DNA of 64,000 nucleotides from Coprococcus eutactus (GTDB lineage: Bacteria; Bacillota; Clostridia; Lachnospirales; Lachnospiraceae): contig NZ_CP102278.1 in the NCBI RefSeq assembly GCF_025149915.1, forward strand, positions 1,844,001-1,908,000. Direction: 5' to 3'. Both the position numbers and the translations under genes were made by a program. Under the pieces are notes generated by a model. It made no database searches and was not told the DNA's origin. It saw only the letters and a program-made list of their open reading frames with translations. This document shows positions 49,935 through 61,161 of this stretch, piece after piece (the stretch's first letter is position 1; each line of letters begins with the position of its first letter).

Positions 49935-50035
49935 ATTAAATAGAATCCCAATTAAATCTCCATCAACGCCGCAAACATATGTTCAGTATAACAAATATAT
50001 CCTGTACTGTCATCACCCTTTTAGTTTGTAACAAT

Positions 50036-50081
50036 TACAAAAAGCAGGGCACAACCAACCCGAAAGCTGATCATGCCCTGC
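50036..50081 (-). terminator. Intrinsic terminator of the giant surface protein
   Basis: Minus-strand arms GCAGGGCAT/GTGCCCTGC followed by TTTTTG, about 45 bp after the stop. Confidence 0.85.
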
Positions 50082-50124
50082 CATAAATACTGCTATGTCT
50101 ATTTCTTGTAACTTATGCTACTTT

Positions 50125-53100
50125 TTAATACTTTTTATATATCGCATTCTTTGGCGCTGCCACACCCTTTGCCTTAATCTTAGCCATATATGACTTATAG
50201 TATTTCTTTGGTATCTTGAATGTTATCTTTGACTTTGTACCCTTGAATGCATTCTTTGATACAGTCTTGAGTTTTGCCGAACCAACTTTGACAGTGGCAA
50301 GGCTCTTGCAGCCGCTGAATGCTGATGCACCTATAGTCTTAACATTTGCGCCAATTGAGACTGCTGTCATCTTGCTGCATCCGCCGAATGCACTCTCTCC
50401 TATGGTTGTCACCTTTCCGCCAACAGTCAGTGTCTTAAGTGATGTGCAGCCATAGAAAGCGGCCTTGCCTATGGTTTTAAGCTTATTATTTACCGGCATT
50501 GCTGTGAGCGACTTACATTTATAGAATGCATAACCACCTATGGCTGTAACATTCTTGAATGCCGGAATAGTCTTGAGTGCTGTACATCCGCTGAATGCAT
50601 ATGTTCCTACAGAGACAACATTTGCACCTCCAGCAACCTTGACAATACTCTTGTAGTCCTTGAATGCTTTGCTGCCTATAGCTGTAACTTTAAATTTCAC
50701 TCCGTCTATAGTTACAGTATCACTGATCGTAAGTATCTTGAACTTTCCATTGGTCTTGGCAACTGTTGTGCCTATAAGTCCTACAGTTCCCTTGCCCTTC
50801 AGATCAGCATTTGTAATCTTGTACTTGTATACTATGTTAGTTCCTGGCTGCTTTACTGCAAATACAGAATTCCTTACTATCTTGATCTGGAATGTCTCTG
50901 TGATAGTTCCTCTGTATTTTCCGATACCATTTATTGTAACCGTTGCAGTGCCATGTTTTTTATTGTTCGAATATGCTACCGTGTAATCAGTACCCTTTCT
51001 TAGAACCGTTCTGCCCGATGTAACTTTCAGATTCTTTAGGGTAATTGTGCTTCCAGTATATTTCTGAGGATCAAGTCCGGATACCTTTATCTTGTATTTT
51101 GGATTAGTGATATCCCTGCCAAGTGCCGGGATCGGCACAGTCTTCACATATCCGCAGACCTTACACTTATATACCTTGCTTCCGGCTGCTGTATCAGTAG
51201 GACTTGTCTTTATGCTTCCTGAGTCGAATGTATGCCTTGCCTTATTCTGGATATCCTTGCAGCTGCATTCCTTCCAGTGATATGTAGCATTGCTCTTGTA
51301 TGCATCGCCATAATCATGTACATGTTCTTTGATGATTTCAACCTGTACTGGGAATACCACACCTCTGTAAGCTCTGTTCCAACCCTCTACTCCTGACCAG
51401 TCATAGTTAGTTATATCAGCAGGCTTAAAGCACAGCTTGTATGTTCCGCCATCTTCAGCCTTTGTTGTTCTGTCTGTGTACCATGTGTAGATTCCATTCT
51501 CTGCCTCCGGAAGTACTATATCAGCCAGAGTGTCATTTTCTTTTGCTGTGAGCTTGTCTATAGCCTGTGTGAACTTAGCCTCAGCCGGCTTTATCTCAAC
51601 TGTGATCTCTATATGCTCTGCTCTTTCATATACATCCTCATCAGATGGCACAAATGTTGCAAGGAACTTCTTTGTTCCAACGTCGCCGACTGACTCATCA
51701 GCATTTTCCCAGATGAACATTCCGCCTTCTGCTTCTGGAATAACAGCCTTTCCTACAGTTTCTCCATATATAGCTGTCACTCCCTCAGGTACAGTGTATA
51801 CAGGATCCTGCTTTCTCACATATACCGCAAGCTTCACTGATATTCTGACACTGCCGTCCTCTAACTGCTCATACGTTCCTGAGGCAGTATCAAACTTGCT
51901 CCAGTCATAGTTGACTGTATCTTTCGGTACAAAGTATGCATCGTAATTGTCTTCGGATCCAGCCTTGCCAACCAACTGTGTGCTGTCTGCCCAGCTATAT
52001 ACACCAAGTACTGACTTTGGAAGTGCTACATCAGCAAGTGTTTTGCCTGCATATGCGGTTCCGGCCTTTGATGCAGCAAGTGTCGGGATACCCTTCTCTA
52101 TCTTCTCTATGGTAAGCGTGAATTCAGCTGTGGTCTGGTTCTGTCCTCTCACAATGATATTCACTGTCTGAGCCTCAGCAGAAGCCTTGACCGGAGTACC
52201 GTATATCTTGCCGCCTGACATCGCAAGTCCATCAGGAAGGGTCTGCCCCTTAGCAAGTGAGTATGCGACATAGCCGTTTTCAACATTCTCATCATTCTGA
52301 ACCTCGATCTTTGTGAGGTCATAGAGTGGATCAAACTTGCTAGTTGTCACTCCAACCTGTGCTGTAACCTTGTCCTCAGCCTTCGCAAGAGTTATATTGG
52401 TTGCTTCCTGCTTTGCCATATTGATCACAGCATGTGTCGGCTCATATGCCACTGTTCCGCGCCACTTGACATTGTTACTTGACGTTGCCTCATTCTGTGC
52501 TGAACCATATACCACAGAATCTATCTTCATTCCGTCTATCGGTTCGCCGTCAACTGTCACATAGAAATCCATATTTCCAGCTATGTATACATTTGTATCA
52601 CCGTCAATGCCTGACGTCTTCTGATAGTTAGCATTTGTTGCCGCTATGCTTATCTTTGCATCCTCACCCTTGAAGCAGTATGCCGGATACTCTGCATCAA
52701 CTTTATAGTACACACTGCTGTAATTTTTCAGCACATACTTAAGATTCGGAATCGTTGTTGTGAGTACCTTTCCAACATCCGAGAAGTTGTTATAATATGT
52801 CTCTTCCAGAGAACCATAATTTACTATGATTCCACTGTTGACCATATTTCCGAATGTAAATGTAGCAGCTTCACGGTTGATGAACATTGAAGAAGCATTG
52901 ATCCTTGTACTGTATGACCTGTCAGAAACCGTTGTGACGGTTCCATAGTTGTCAACTTTACCGCTGATACTTGATGCGCTGCTGTCACCAACGTACATAT
53001 ACTTCTTTGTATTCCAGATTCCATTGTTGACAAATGTTCCCTCTACATAAACATTGCCCTCTGAGGTCCATGTTCCGTTATTCTCAATATCTCCTTCGAT

Positions 53101-56100
53101 GACAGCATTTGCTGTATGCTTAATTGATGCACCCTCAGCAACTTTGATCTTTGAACCAGAAGTTACATTGAGGATATCAGTCTCAATGTTCTCATCAACA
53201 GTGTATGTACCGCCGAGGACAAGTTTATCATTGAGTTTTAAGAAGAGTGAGCCATTATGTGTCACCTGGAAATTCTCTGAAAGTCCTTTAACACTCGCAG
53301 TGGTATTGCCACTGACATCATTGAAATAAATATCATTTACCTCTCCGCTTGCAGCAAGAACGATCTTACCGCTCACGATACCTTCTGTAGCCGATCTTAC
53401 ATTTATATTGCGTATCTTATTGTTCGTATTGCCGTATACGAATGCTTTTGAACCATCATTTGAATTGGCGCAGCTTATATAACCTGATTTCAGCTCAGCA
53501 TTCAGATCTCCATCCACATTAGAACTATTTACAAATGTATTTGTTCTTCCTGCATACCATTCACCATTCAGAGTGTAATTTACATCTCCTGACACAGGTG
53601 TCCTGTGAACTCCGTAGAAGAAAGCGTACGTGCTTCTATACATCTTTGAACTATAGGCAAATGCCTCTCTTGTACTCAACACGCCTACCTCTGCATTTAC
53701 ATCTCCAGATACACTTCCTCCGCTTATGACATACAATTCTTCCTTACCTGTGCTTGAATAATTGTCGTCTGCATACATCATAGCTGTCTTTGTGAATGCA
53801 AAATTCATCGTCTGAACATCTGAATTATATGCGCCATAGGCCTTCTTATATATCTTTCCGCCTTCTGCAATGAAATTCACCGCAGCAGCATGTACATTAT
53901 ATGCACCATATATTTCTGTTCTTACAGTGCCGCCCAGCACCTTTACAGTAATATCACCCTCAACAGTTACATTTGCAGCTCCGGACTCGTTTGAACCTGC
54001 ACCATACAGGGAACCTACCGTACCGCTTCTGAGAACTATTGATATATCGCCAGTATATGCATTGTCTCCATCTGTATAACCATATATCTTGCACTTCGAC
54101 AGGTCGTAACTTGTCTCACCACCTATCTTAAGTGCTCTGTTGTTGTCTGCTATTCCGTCATGGTCTGCATCCATGTATATGGAAGACTTTGATGCATTTG
54201 ACGGATCAGCTATTATCACAACTGAACTTCCAGCAAGATTTATCTTACTTACGGATGCGTCAGTTACCACTTTGTTGATATCGGACACTTCCGTGCCGGC
54301 AGCCTTTACTGTAAACTTTACGTTTACATCAACGGATGTTCCATTTCTTCCTGTCACAACAAATGTCACATCTGTTTCACCTGTTTCGGATGTCTTGCCT
54401 GTTATCTTGCCATCAGCAAGCACAAGTCCCTCCGGAAGCTTTGATCCGCTCTTTACTCTGTACTGCATATCTGTACCGTATGATGAAGTGGTGTCTCCTG
54501 TCACATCAAGTGCTGTGAGATCATATACAGGTTCCTCGGCTGTATAGCTTGTATCTGCTACGATCACAGGATCAGCATATTTCTTTGTCACTGCGATCTG
54601 ATCTGCCACGTAATCAGCAGTTGCGCTCATAACTGTATTTGCTGTTGCGACCAGCGCCGATCCCGAATCTCCCTTTATTGGATCTCCGCCATTTATCGAT
54701 ACATATACTGTGTATCCCGGTACATCTGTATACTTTGCCGTGACTAAAGAATTGTTTCTTGCATATATCAGTCCCTCGTATTCCACTACCCTGCTCTGAG
54801 TTGGAATGGAAACCGAAGTTCCCTTCATATTCGTAGTACCGCGTTCAACATTGTAGTAGATTCCGGCCCACTCGCCTGCATCTACATCTTCTGCAAATTC
54901 TCCTGCCTTTACCCATGTTCCCTCATTTGAGAACTTGTCTGAAGGGCACTTGAATGTTCCTTTCTGATATACTTTTGCCCAGCTGTCTGATATCTTGACT
55001 TCATCTGTCTCAAACTCCGACTCTGCCCCTATAATAAGTACATTATTGTAACTCGTCATATACAGAGTATTTATCTTGACATCTCCATCAAACTGAGCAG
55101 ACGAATTTCTCGAGAATGAAAGACTGCCGGCGGTAATCGCAGCCGTTGCTGTAAGCTTAGATTTTTCATACATCCTCAGATATCCTGTGAGCTCAAGCGG
55201 AGCCTCCACTGATACTTCAGATTCATTGTCCAAATCAAAATCATTTGCAGCAAGCTTCTCTGTAACTGTATACTTCTTGTATATCATGATATTGTCTTTT
55301 GCTGTTCTGAGAAGCGCTCCTGTGTATGTTGATGTACTTCCACTTACCAAACCACCTGTGATTACTGCACCTGTGCAGTTCTCATAAGAGATCGTACCAT
55401 CTACCTGGGTATTTACAATCGCATATACCTCACCCACATTACCGCCTTTGATAACTACCGCAACCGCATCTCTTCCGCTGAAGCTCAGTTCTGAGTCAAC
55501 CGCACCATATATCTTCTTTACGCTTCCTCCCAGCATAGTTATCTTTACACTGCGCTTAAATTCGCTGTCATCAACTCCAACCACAGTGTATTCTGACAGG
55601 TCTCCGCTGACTAATGGTGTCTTGTTGTCAGCCTGTCCATCCTTGTTAGAATCGATATAGATCTCTGTGATCACAGGACTTTCAGCCCCTGTTTCATCCG
55701 ACGAAGCTTCCGCACTGTTCTCTGCAGCCTGCAATACAACTGATGTTCCATTCAGACTTATCTGTTTATTCTCTTCATCGACTGTTATACGTCCGTCTGT
55801 ATTGTCCTGTATCTTCTGCTCTTTCGAAACAACAACATTTAGCGTGATCTGTGTCCTTGTTCCATTCTTTCCTGTTATATAGATTACTGCTTTCTTTCCA
55901 TCCTCATATGCCGAGGTCGGTGTTCCAATTATAAGACCGCCATCAAGCTCAAGCCCCTCCGGAAGTATATAATCCTTGTCCATCTCATAGGTAACTTTGC
56001 CCTCTTTGCCATCATTCAGGATCACAACATCCGACATATCATACAGAGGTTTTTCTGCTGTGTATTTCTGACCGAGCACAGCTGAAGGATCTGACACTGT

Positions 56101-58944
56101 CTTTGATGCCTTTATCTGCTTACCCTTTGTTGAGACTGTCACTATACATGGTTTTTTCGGCATGGCAAATGTATACTTGCCTGATGTCTCTGTCAGCTCA
56201 TTATCCTGAGTCTCATCACTTTCCCTAAACACTACCTTTTCAAGTGTATATCCTCTCTTGATAACCGGTGTCAGCGTCAAGACTGAATCTACATATGCAT
56301 ACATAGTATCCTTGTCAAGATAACAGGTGTAGCCAGGATTGCTCACTGTCACAGCCTTGTCATCACATACCAGAGTAACCGGATAGTATACATGGGCATT
56401 TTCATACAGCGTTTCGTCTGCCACTATGCCCTCTTTCATATATACAGAACCGTATGCAGAATCATCTGTTCTCTTAAATGTTCCAGAGAATTTTCCCGAG
56501 TTAAGGATATTTGCACCCGCGGTGAAATATATCCCTTCCTGAGCACTTACTGTTACTCCCTTGTTAATGACTGCATATACAGCAGATGTCGATTTTCCGC
56601 TGGCATAATTACCAAAGTAGATGTTATCAGCATTTATATCTTTATCTATAACTACTTTATCGCCGCCATAGTATACATCTCCTCCATATGTGACAATCGA
56701 ATCCCCATAACCGTTGTATGCAGGACATATGTAATATCCATCAGGGAGAATACACGCCTCGTCAAATGCTACCCTTACTTTTCTGTTCTGATTCGCATTT
56801 ACCTGAAAGCTTGCATTCTTCATACCTGTAAAGTCTGTATTCTCTATCTTAATATCAGCAGAAAGCTCTATGGCTGAATCATTGTTTGATCCATTGCCAT
56901 ACTCATTCAGAAGATATACTGTACTGCCGTTATATGTACTTTCAAAGCTGCTGTCTTTCAAAGTGACCGTTGTATTTCTGCCACTCACTTTTCCGCTGTA
57001 GCTGCCACCTGCAAGACCGCACGCTGCATAATGGATATTGGACAGATCTGCAGTCAGATCACCGATAACCGAATAACTGCTCAGGAGATTAAACTCACCC
57101 TTTCCTGCATTGGTATATGAGTCTACCACCGGATTGCCAGCCGCATCGACAATTGCCTTGTCATTTGCATACTGCATATTGACATCCAGATTCTTAGCAC
57201 ATGTACCTGAATATGCCACTGTACACAAGTTGCTGATGACATTCCTGATGTCAACAGATGCATTTTCTGCGAATGTAGCTGTATTCAGCACGTACAGACT
57301 GTTCTTGAATGCACTGTCTGTCAAGGTAAGATCAAAATCCCCAACAACCGTCGATGAACTGCCATTTCCCCTCAGAATATATGCATTTTCTGCACTGCAG
57401 TTGGACATATCCATCTTGAGTTTTCCTGTTATGGCACCTGAAAAATCCAATCCATACAGATAATTACCTGACTTTATATTATCCAGGATCATGTGTGTCG
57501 AACCCATAGTTGAAACGTAGTACACGCCATATGTGTAATATGAACTGCTTTCAATGTTCTTAAGCGTTATCACATTCGCATAGGCATCAGCTCCCTCCGG
57601 TGACGACTGTTCAAGCTTGGCTGAATAAATACCATACATAGAACTTGATACATTGATATTCTCTATATCGATATTTACCATGCCCTTCACGGTTCCACTG
57701 CTGAGTCCGTATACTGAATCAAATTCAGCGCCCTGTCCATCTATATCTATATCTACATCACCCAATATATCTGAATTAGAGCTACCATAGACATAAATGC
57801 CTTGTCCTTTTGCATTCTTTACTTCAAATTTGAGTTTTCCTGCAATATTTGCACTATATGCTCCGTACATATATGAATATCTGTCACTGCACTCTATGCC
57901 GTTTAATCTGATACTTACATCACCGGCTGCACTGGCACTGCTGCTCACACCATACATCGAATTGAGTGTTGTATCACTTATATCCACAGTAACACCACCC
58001 AGCGTATTAGCGCCATTGGTCACCGCATACACATATCCAAGCTTGGCATTCTTTGCCGTCAGGACAACATTGCCCTTCACTGCATAATCTTTGCCTGAGT
58101 ATGTGCCATTTGTCGCAGCATACACATATCCACTGCCCTTGTCAGCCTTGAACAAACTGTTCACTGTGAGGCTGCCATCGATGGTCGATGCATACACACC
58201 GTACAGATAACCGATGTCAACTGTATTGTCTGTATCCACGTCCACGCTTCCTGTGGCATATCCTACCTGGATACCGTACACAGTTCCAGCAAATGCATTG
58301 TCGGTTATATCAATGTCAATATCCCCATCCACCTTGCTCTGCAATGCACCTTGCAGCTGGGAAACATTACAGTCTCCAGATATGTTGATCTTCATTGATC
58401 CTACAGCCTCTGACGAATATAAACATGTCGCCGCAGAAACATTTGATCCCTTGTTCACAGTTATTGAGACTGCAGGATCTGAGCCTGTGCTCTCATATTC
58501 CATGGCGCCTTTGTAGACACCCCATACATTCCCAAGGGATGCCCCGTCAACGGTGATTGAGATCGGAGTCTTAGTCTTTTCTCCATAAACGCCATATACC
58601 TGATATGGAAGTATATCTGTGCTGCCATCGATCTCAAATGCTTCCTCACCTTCATCCAGAACTCCATCCCGATCCTTATCATTGTAGACATTGAGTCTCG
58701 GCTCCGAACTCGTAGAATTCGGTGATTGCCTGATTATGACAGAATTACCATTCAGATTGATTCCTTCTACACGTGTGGTCGAGCCTTCGTAATACCTGTA
58801 CTCTATACCCTTTGACAGATCTGCCGTGACAAGCGTACTGCCATCATCAGTCCCCTCCGCATAGACCGCTACGCCCTGTGCCAGACACAGAGCCGTCGCC
58901 AGCGAAAGTACAGCTATACCTCCTCTTAGCTTTCTTTTTCTCAT
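50125..58944 (-). CDS. Giant modular surface protein with BspA-type leucine-rich repeats
   Basis: 2939 residues, secreted: a signal peptide MRKRKLRGGIAVLSLATALCLAQGVAVYAE. Three similar modules follow, each opening with an LNG/LAG-SVVI strand and a calcium-loop-like DKDRDGVLDE, DSNKDGQADN or DADHDGIADN, then a long stretch of beta-helix-like repeats. Putative Ig-like domains with the pattern YTAEKPLYDMS...GLELDGGLIIGTP lie near residues 945, 1450 and 2180. Then come about three 85-residue beta domains (2285-2560), a Cys-rich module HWKECSCKD...CKVCGYVKT, and BspA/LRR_5 repeats (about 2710-2939). No LPXTG or SLH motif is seen. ATG 58944 follows GGGAGGG. Probable adhesin or glycan-binding protein (inference). 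Confidence 0.85.
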   Translation of the reverse strand: MRKRKLRGGIAVLSLATALCLAQGVAVYAEGTDDGSTLVTADLSKGIEYRYYEGSTTRVEGINLNGNSVIIRQSPNSTSSEPRLNVYNDKDRDGVLDEGEEAFEIDGSTDILPYQVYGVYGEKTKTPISITVDGASLGNVWGVYKGAMEYESTGSDPAVSITVNKGSNVSAATCLYSSEAVGSMKINISGDCNVSQLQGALQSKVDGDIDIDITDNAFAGTVYGIQVGYATGSVDVDTDNTVDIGYLYGVYASTIDGSLTVNSLFKADKGSGYVYAATNGTYSGKDYAVKGNVVLTAKNAKLGYVYAVTNGANTLGGVTVDISDTTLNSMYGVSSSASAAGDVSIRLNGIECSDRYSYMYGAYSANIAGKLKFEVKNAKGQGIYVYGSSNSDILGDVDIDIDGQGAEFDSVYGLSSGTVKGMVNIDIENINVSSSMYGIYSAKLEQSSPEGADAYANVITLKNIESSSYYTYGVYYVSTMGSTHMILDNIKSGNYLYGLDFSGAITGKLKMDMSNCSAENAYILRGNGSSSTVVGDFDLTLTDSAFKNSLYVLNTATFAENASVDIRNVISNLCTVAYSGTCAKNLDVNMQYANDKAIVDAAGNPVVDSYTNAGKGEFNLLSSYSVIGDLTADLSNIHYAACGLAGGSYSGKVSGRNTTVTLKDSSFESTYNGSTVYLLNEYGNGSNNDSAIELSADIKIENTDFTGMKNASFQVNANQNRKVRVAFDEACILPDGYYICPAYNGYGDSIVTYGGDVYYGGDKVVIDKDINADNIYFGNYASGKSTSAVYAVINKGVTVSAQEGIYFTAGANILNSGKFSGTFKRTDDSAYGSVYMKEGIVADETLYENAHVYYPVTLVCDDKAVTVSNPGYTCYLDKDTMYAYVDSVLTLTPVIKRGYTLEKVVFRESDETQDNELTETSGKYTFAMPKKPCIVTVSTKGKQIKASKTVSDPSAVLGQKYTAEKPLYDMSDVVILNDGKEGKVTYEMDKDYILPEGLELDGGLIIGTPTSAYEDGKKAVIYITGKNGTRTQITLNVVVSKEQKIQDNTDGRITVDEENKQISLNGTSVVLQAAENSAEASSDETGAESPVITEIYIDSNKDGQADNKTPLVSGDLSEYTVVGVDDSEFKRSVKITMLGGSVKKIYGAVDSELSFSGRDAVAVVIKGGNVGEVYAIVNTQVDGTISYENCTGAVITGGLVSGSTSTYTGALLRTAKDNIMIYKKYTVTEKLAANDFDLDNESEVSVEAPLELTGYLRMYEKSKLTATAAITAGSLSFSRNSSAQFDGDVKINTLYMTSYNNVLIIGAESEFETDEVKISDSWAKVYQKGTFKCPSDKFSNEGTWVKAGEFAEDVDAGEWAGIYYNVERGTTNMKGTSVSIPTQSRVVEYEGLIYARNNSLVTAKYTDVPGYTVYVSINGGDPIKGDSGSALVATANTVMSATADYVADQIAVTKKYADPVIVADTSYTAEEPVYDLTALDVTGDTTSSYGTDMQYRVKSGSKLPEGLVLADGKITGKTSETGETDVTFVVTGRNGTSVDVNVKFTVKAAGTEVSDINKVVTDASVSKINLAGSSVVIIADPSNASKSSIYMDADHDGIADNNRALKIGGETSYDLSKCKIYGYTDGDNAYTGDISIVLRSGTVGSLYGAGSNESGAANVTVEGDITVKVLGGTVRTEIYGAYNVHAAAVNFIAEGGKIYKKAYGAYNSDVQTMNFAFTKTAMMYADDNYSSTGKEELYVISGGSVSGDVNAEVGVLSTREAFAYSSKMYRSTYAFFYGVHRTPVSGDVNYTLNGEWYAGRTNTFVNSSNVDGDLNAELKSGYISCANSNDGSKAFVYGNTNNKIRNINVRSATEGIVSGKIVLAASGEVNDIYFNDVSGNTTASVKGLSENFQVTHNGSLFLKLNDKLVLGGTYTVDENIETDILNVTSGSKIKVAEGASIKHTANAVIEGDIENNGTWTSEGNVYVEGTFVNNGIWNTKKYMYVGDSSASSISGKVDNYGTVTTVSDRSYSTRINASSMFINREAATFTFGNMVNSGIIVNYGSLEETYYNNFSDVGKVLTTTIPNLKYVLKNYSSVYYKVDAEYPAYCFKGEDAKISIAATNANYQKTSGIDGDTNVYIAGNMDFYVTVDGEPIDGMKIDSVVYGSAQNEATSSNNVKWRGTVAYEPTHAVINMAKQEATNITLAKAEDKVTAQVGVTTSKFDPLYDLTKIEVQNDENVENGYVAYSLAKGQTLPDGLAMSGGKIYGTPVKASAEAQTVNIIVRGQNQTTAEFTLTIEKIEKGIPTLAASKAGTAYAGKTLADVALPKSVLGVYSWADSTQLVGKAGSEDNYDAYFVPKDTVNYDWSKFDTASGTYEQLEDGSVRISVKLAVYVRKQDPVYTVPEGVTAIYGETVGKAVIPEAEGGMFIWENADESVGDVGTKKFLATFVPSDEDVYERAEHIEITVEIKPAEAKFTQAIDKLTAKENDTLADIVLPEAENGIYTWYTDRTTKAEDGGTYKLCFKPADITNYDWSGVEGWNRAYRGVVFPVQVEIIKEHVHDYGDAYKSNATYHWKECSCKDIQNKARHTFDSGSIKTSPTDTAAGSKVYKCKVCGYVKTVPIPALGRDITNPKYKIKVSGLDPQKYTGSTITLKNLKVTSGRTVLRKGTDYTVAYSNNKKHGTATVTINGIGKYRGTITETFQIKIVRNSVFAVKQPGTNIVYKYKITNADLKGKGTVGLIGTTVAKTNGKFKILTISDTVTIDGVKFKVTAIGSKAFKDYKSIVKVAGGANVVSVGTYAFSGCTALKTIPAFKNVTAIGGYAFYKCKSLTAMPVNNKLKTIGKAAFYGCTSLKTLTVGGKVTTIGESAFGGCSKMTAVSIGANVKTIGASAFSGCKSLATVKVGSAKLKTVSKNAFKGTKSKITFKIPKKYYKSYMAKIKAKGVAAPKNAIYKKY

Positions 58945-59122
58945 CAATTACCCTCCCTGATAAAACTTTTGTGACCCTTCGTGATACATCTGTATGCTAT
59001 ATTTTGTGCACTATAACACAAAAAGTCCTGTGAATATGTTAGTTTTTGCCACTTTAACCATTCTATCACAGCAAAGTTGCAAATACTATCACCAAATTCA
59101 CAAGACTTTTTTATGCATATTT

Positions 59123-60256
59123 CTATTTTATATTCAATTTTATATCTAATTTCATACATTCCAGATATGTTTCCGTATCCATCACGTCAGAATTGGTATA
59201 TGAATGAGCTGATATGGTATATATCTGCCCTTCTCCAATATCGCAGTACGCTTTGAAGTTATATTCAACGATCACACTTCCATCATCACACCAGTTCTGT
59301 GCAAAATAGCTGTAATAATAAAATACCCTTCCATCCATCTCCCTGCTTCCACAGTTCTGAGGCATGGCATGGTCATTCTTCGCATAGGAATCGACATACT
59401 CTTTCAACGATTCATCATCCGTAAGCAACGCTGAATAATCTTCTATAGCTATGTATAAATGTGTTTTTCCAGAATCCGACTCATAATATGCTGAATCCAA
59501 ATCTGAATCATCTTTTCTCAAATAACCATACGGAAGTCCATACTGAACAGTACGGCATGCACTGGTTAGGGTGTCACTGTCTGCATAATTTTCCTTGTTC
59601 TTCAGCGCAGTTGCAGAATAAATGATCTTGCCCGTATCGTCATCCGGCTCATCAGTCGACTCACCAGCATCCATCAGCTCCTGTATCCACGCAGATGACT
59701 TATCATACATCGCTTTTCGTTCCGCCTCTGTCATATCATCCATATCTTTATTGTAATTTATACAGATAAACAATCTGTCACCTTTATAATCAGGTGTAAG
59801 TAATATCTGCATATACTCACTGTAGTCTGTTGTCTCATCATCAGACTGCTGCCTGAGCGCATATTTTATATAATCTCTGTCCGCGGAATTATACTTTTCA
59901 GGATCTGAGTCAACCTCAAACCCGGCTGATCTGCCGGCATCCATCCTCTCATCTTTCGTGTCCCAGAAATCATCCAGAGTCTTTTCCTGATGCAACACCT
60001 GTATCCGATGGCCTGTATCAGTATCCAGAAATACACCGTTTTCTGTAACCATAACCAACTCATACTGACCACAGGAAAACTTTATCCCATCGTATACTAC
60101 ATACTCTTCACTCTCATCTGTTTCTCCATACCTTGTAACATCTCCCGCACCATGTCCCCAGGTTATCACACCCATGAACCACAGTGCTGTGATGACGACC
60201 AGCACGATTCCTGCGATCACACATGAACTCCGTATATATTTTCTCCTGCTATCCAC
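59123..60256 (-). CDS. Unknown membrane-anchored protein paired with the HTH regulator
   Basis: 377 residues. One TM segment (about 10-32, SCVIAGIVLVVITALWFMGVITW), then a soluble, acidic, Tyr/Asp-rich domain predicted outside the membrane. No family recognised. The GTG start at 60256 overlaps the stop of the upstream regulator by one base (TAGTG), so the two are translationally coupled and probably act together. Confidence 0.7.
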   Translation of the reverse strand: MDSRRKYIRSSCVIAGIVLVVITALWFMGVITWGHGAGDVTRYGETDESEEYVVYDGIKFSCGQYELVMVTENGVFLDTDTGHRIQVLHQEKTLDDFWDTKDERMDAGRSAGFEVDSDPEKYNSADRDYIKYALRQQSDDETTDYSEYMQILLTPDYKGDRLFICINYNKDMDDMTEAERKAMYDKSSAWIQELMDAGESTDEPDDDTGKIIYSATALKNKENYADSDTLTSACRTVQYGLPYGYLRKDDSDLDSAYYESDSGKTHLYIAIEDYSALLTDDESLKEYVDSYAKNDHAMPQNCGSREMDGRVFYYYSYFAQNWCDDGSVIVEYNFKAYCDIGEGQIYTISAHSYTNSDVMDTETYLECMKLDIKLNIK

Positions 60257-61062
60257 TATACCTTCTCCTGTATATCACTAATTGCTCTCTCTATATCCCT
60301 CTGATGTTCCTTTGTCAGCTCTATTCTCAGAGAAATAAACATTGCCAGAAATATAAGTGCCAGAACGCACGGTATCACAAATGTACTTATGTCATGATCC
60401 ACATTTGCCAGTTCGCCATCGTCATCTATATATCCGGGCAGTGTGTCCCCAGCTCTGATTCCCTTTGCATCTATCCACATCAGCCTGTGTTTGTCGTCAA
60501 GATCGTCATTCAGATATGACACATCAGCCAATGTGTACTGTGCATGAACCTTGTCCACATGCATCAAGACTTCATCACTGTGCTTCCATGCATTCTGAAG
60601 TATAATGACAAAGCTTACCACAATACAGAACACTGCCAGAGCCGCAGCTGCATACATAACCACACGCAGCCCACCATGACTGCCAATTCTTACTGTATGC
60701 TTCTTGCTGTCACTGCTTTCCTTATCACTGCCTTCCTTGTCACTGATCTCAGATTCTATATTGTCAGTTACAGTCTGGTTGTCACCCACATCTGACACAT
60801 TTACCGGATCATTGGGAATCTCCACTCTCTGCTCTGCTTCCATCACAGGTTCCTCATCCTGTTCCACACCATTTACAAGTTCATCCAGGCTCAGCCCGAA
60901 CATTCCGCATATATCCACCAGTTTGTCAAGGTCAGGATAAGCTTTGTCAAGTTCCCACTTGGACACTGCCTGTCTGCTGACGCCTATCTTATTGGCAAAT
61001 TCCTCCTGGCTCATGTTCATTTTCTTTCTATATTCCAGTATTCTGCTTCCTATCTGTACCAT
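60256..61062 (-). CDS. XRE-family HTH regulator with membrane domain
   Basis: 268 residues. The N-terminal HTH is clear (IGSRILEYRKKMNMSQEEFANKIGVSRQAVSKWELDKAYPDLDKLVDICGMFGLSLDELV). An acidic linker with SDKEGSDKESSDSKK follows, then two TM helices at about residues 140-165 and 225-250 flanking a short outer loop. This suggests a membrane-bound transcription factor. ATG 61062 has GGGAG about ten bases upstream; the frame is open to 61149. Confidence 0.85.
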   Translation of the reverse strand: MVQIGSRILEYRKKMNMSQEEFANKIGVSRQAVSKWELDKAYPDLDKLVDICGMFGLSLDELVNGVEQDEEPVMEAEQRVEIPNDPVNVSDVGDNQTVTDNIESEISDKEGSDKESSDSKKHTVRIGSHGGLRVVMYAAAALAVFCIVVSFVIILQNAWKHSDEVLMHVDKVHAQYTLADVSYLNDDLDDKHRLMWIDAKGIRAGDTLPGYIDDDGELANVDHDISTFVIPCVLALIFLAMFISLRIELTKEHQRDIERAISDIQEKV

Positions 61063-61161
61063 CTGGCATATCTCCCACAATATCACTCTACAATATATAT
61101 GTATTTGCACACCTACTCTCACGGCGCACACATGAAATAAGTATATCACCTTGTGCCAATT

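Noticed and set aside
58944..59159. 71-residue open frame upstream of the giant surface protein
   Set aside because: No ribosome site, low-complexity start (repeated YKIE), no family resemblance; the stretch is better read as promoter and leader.
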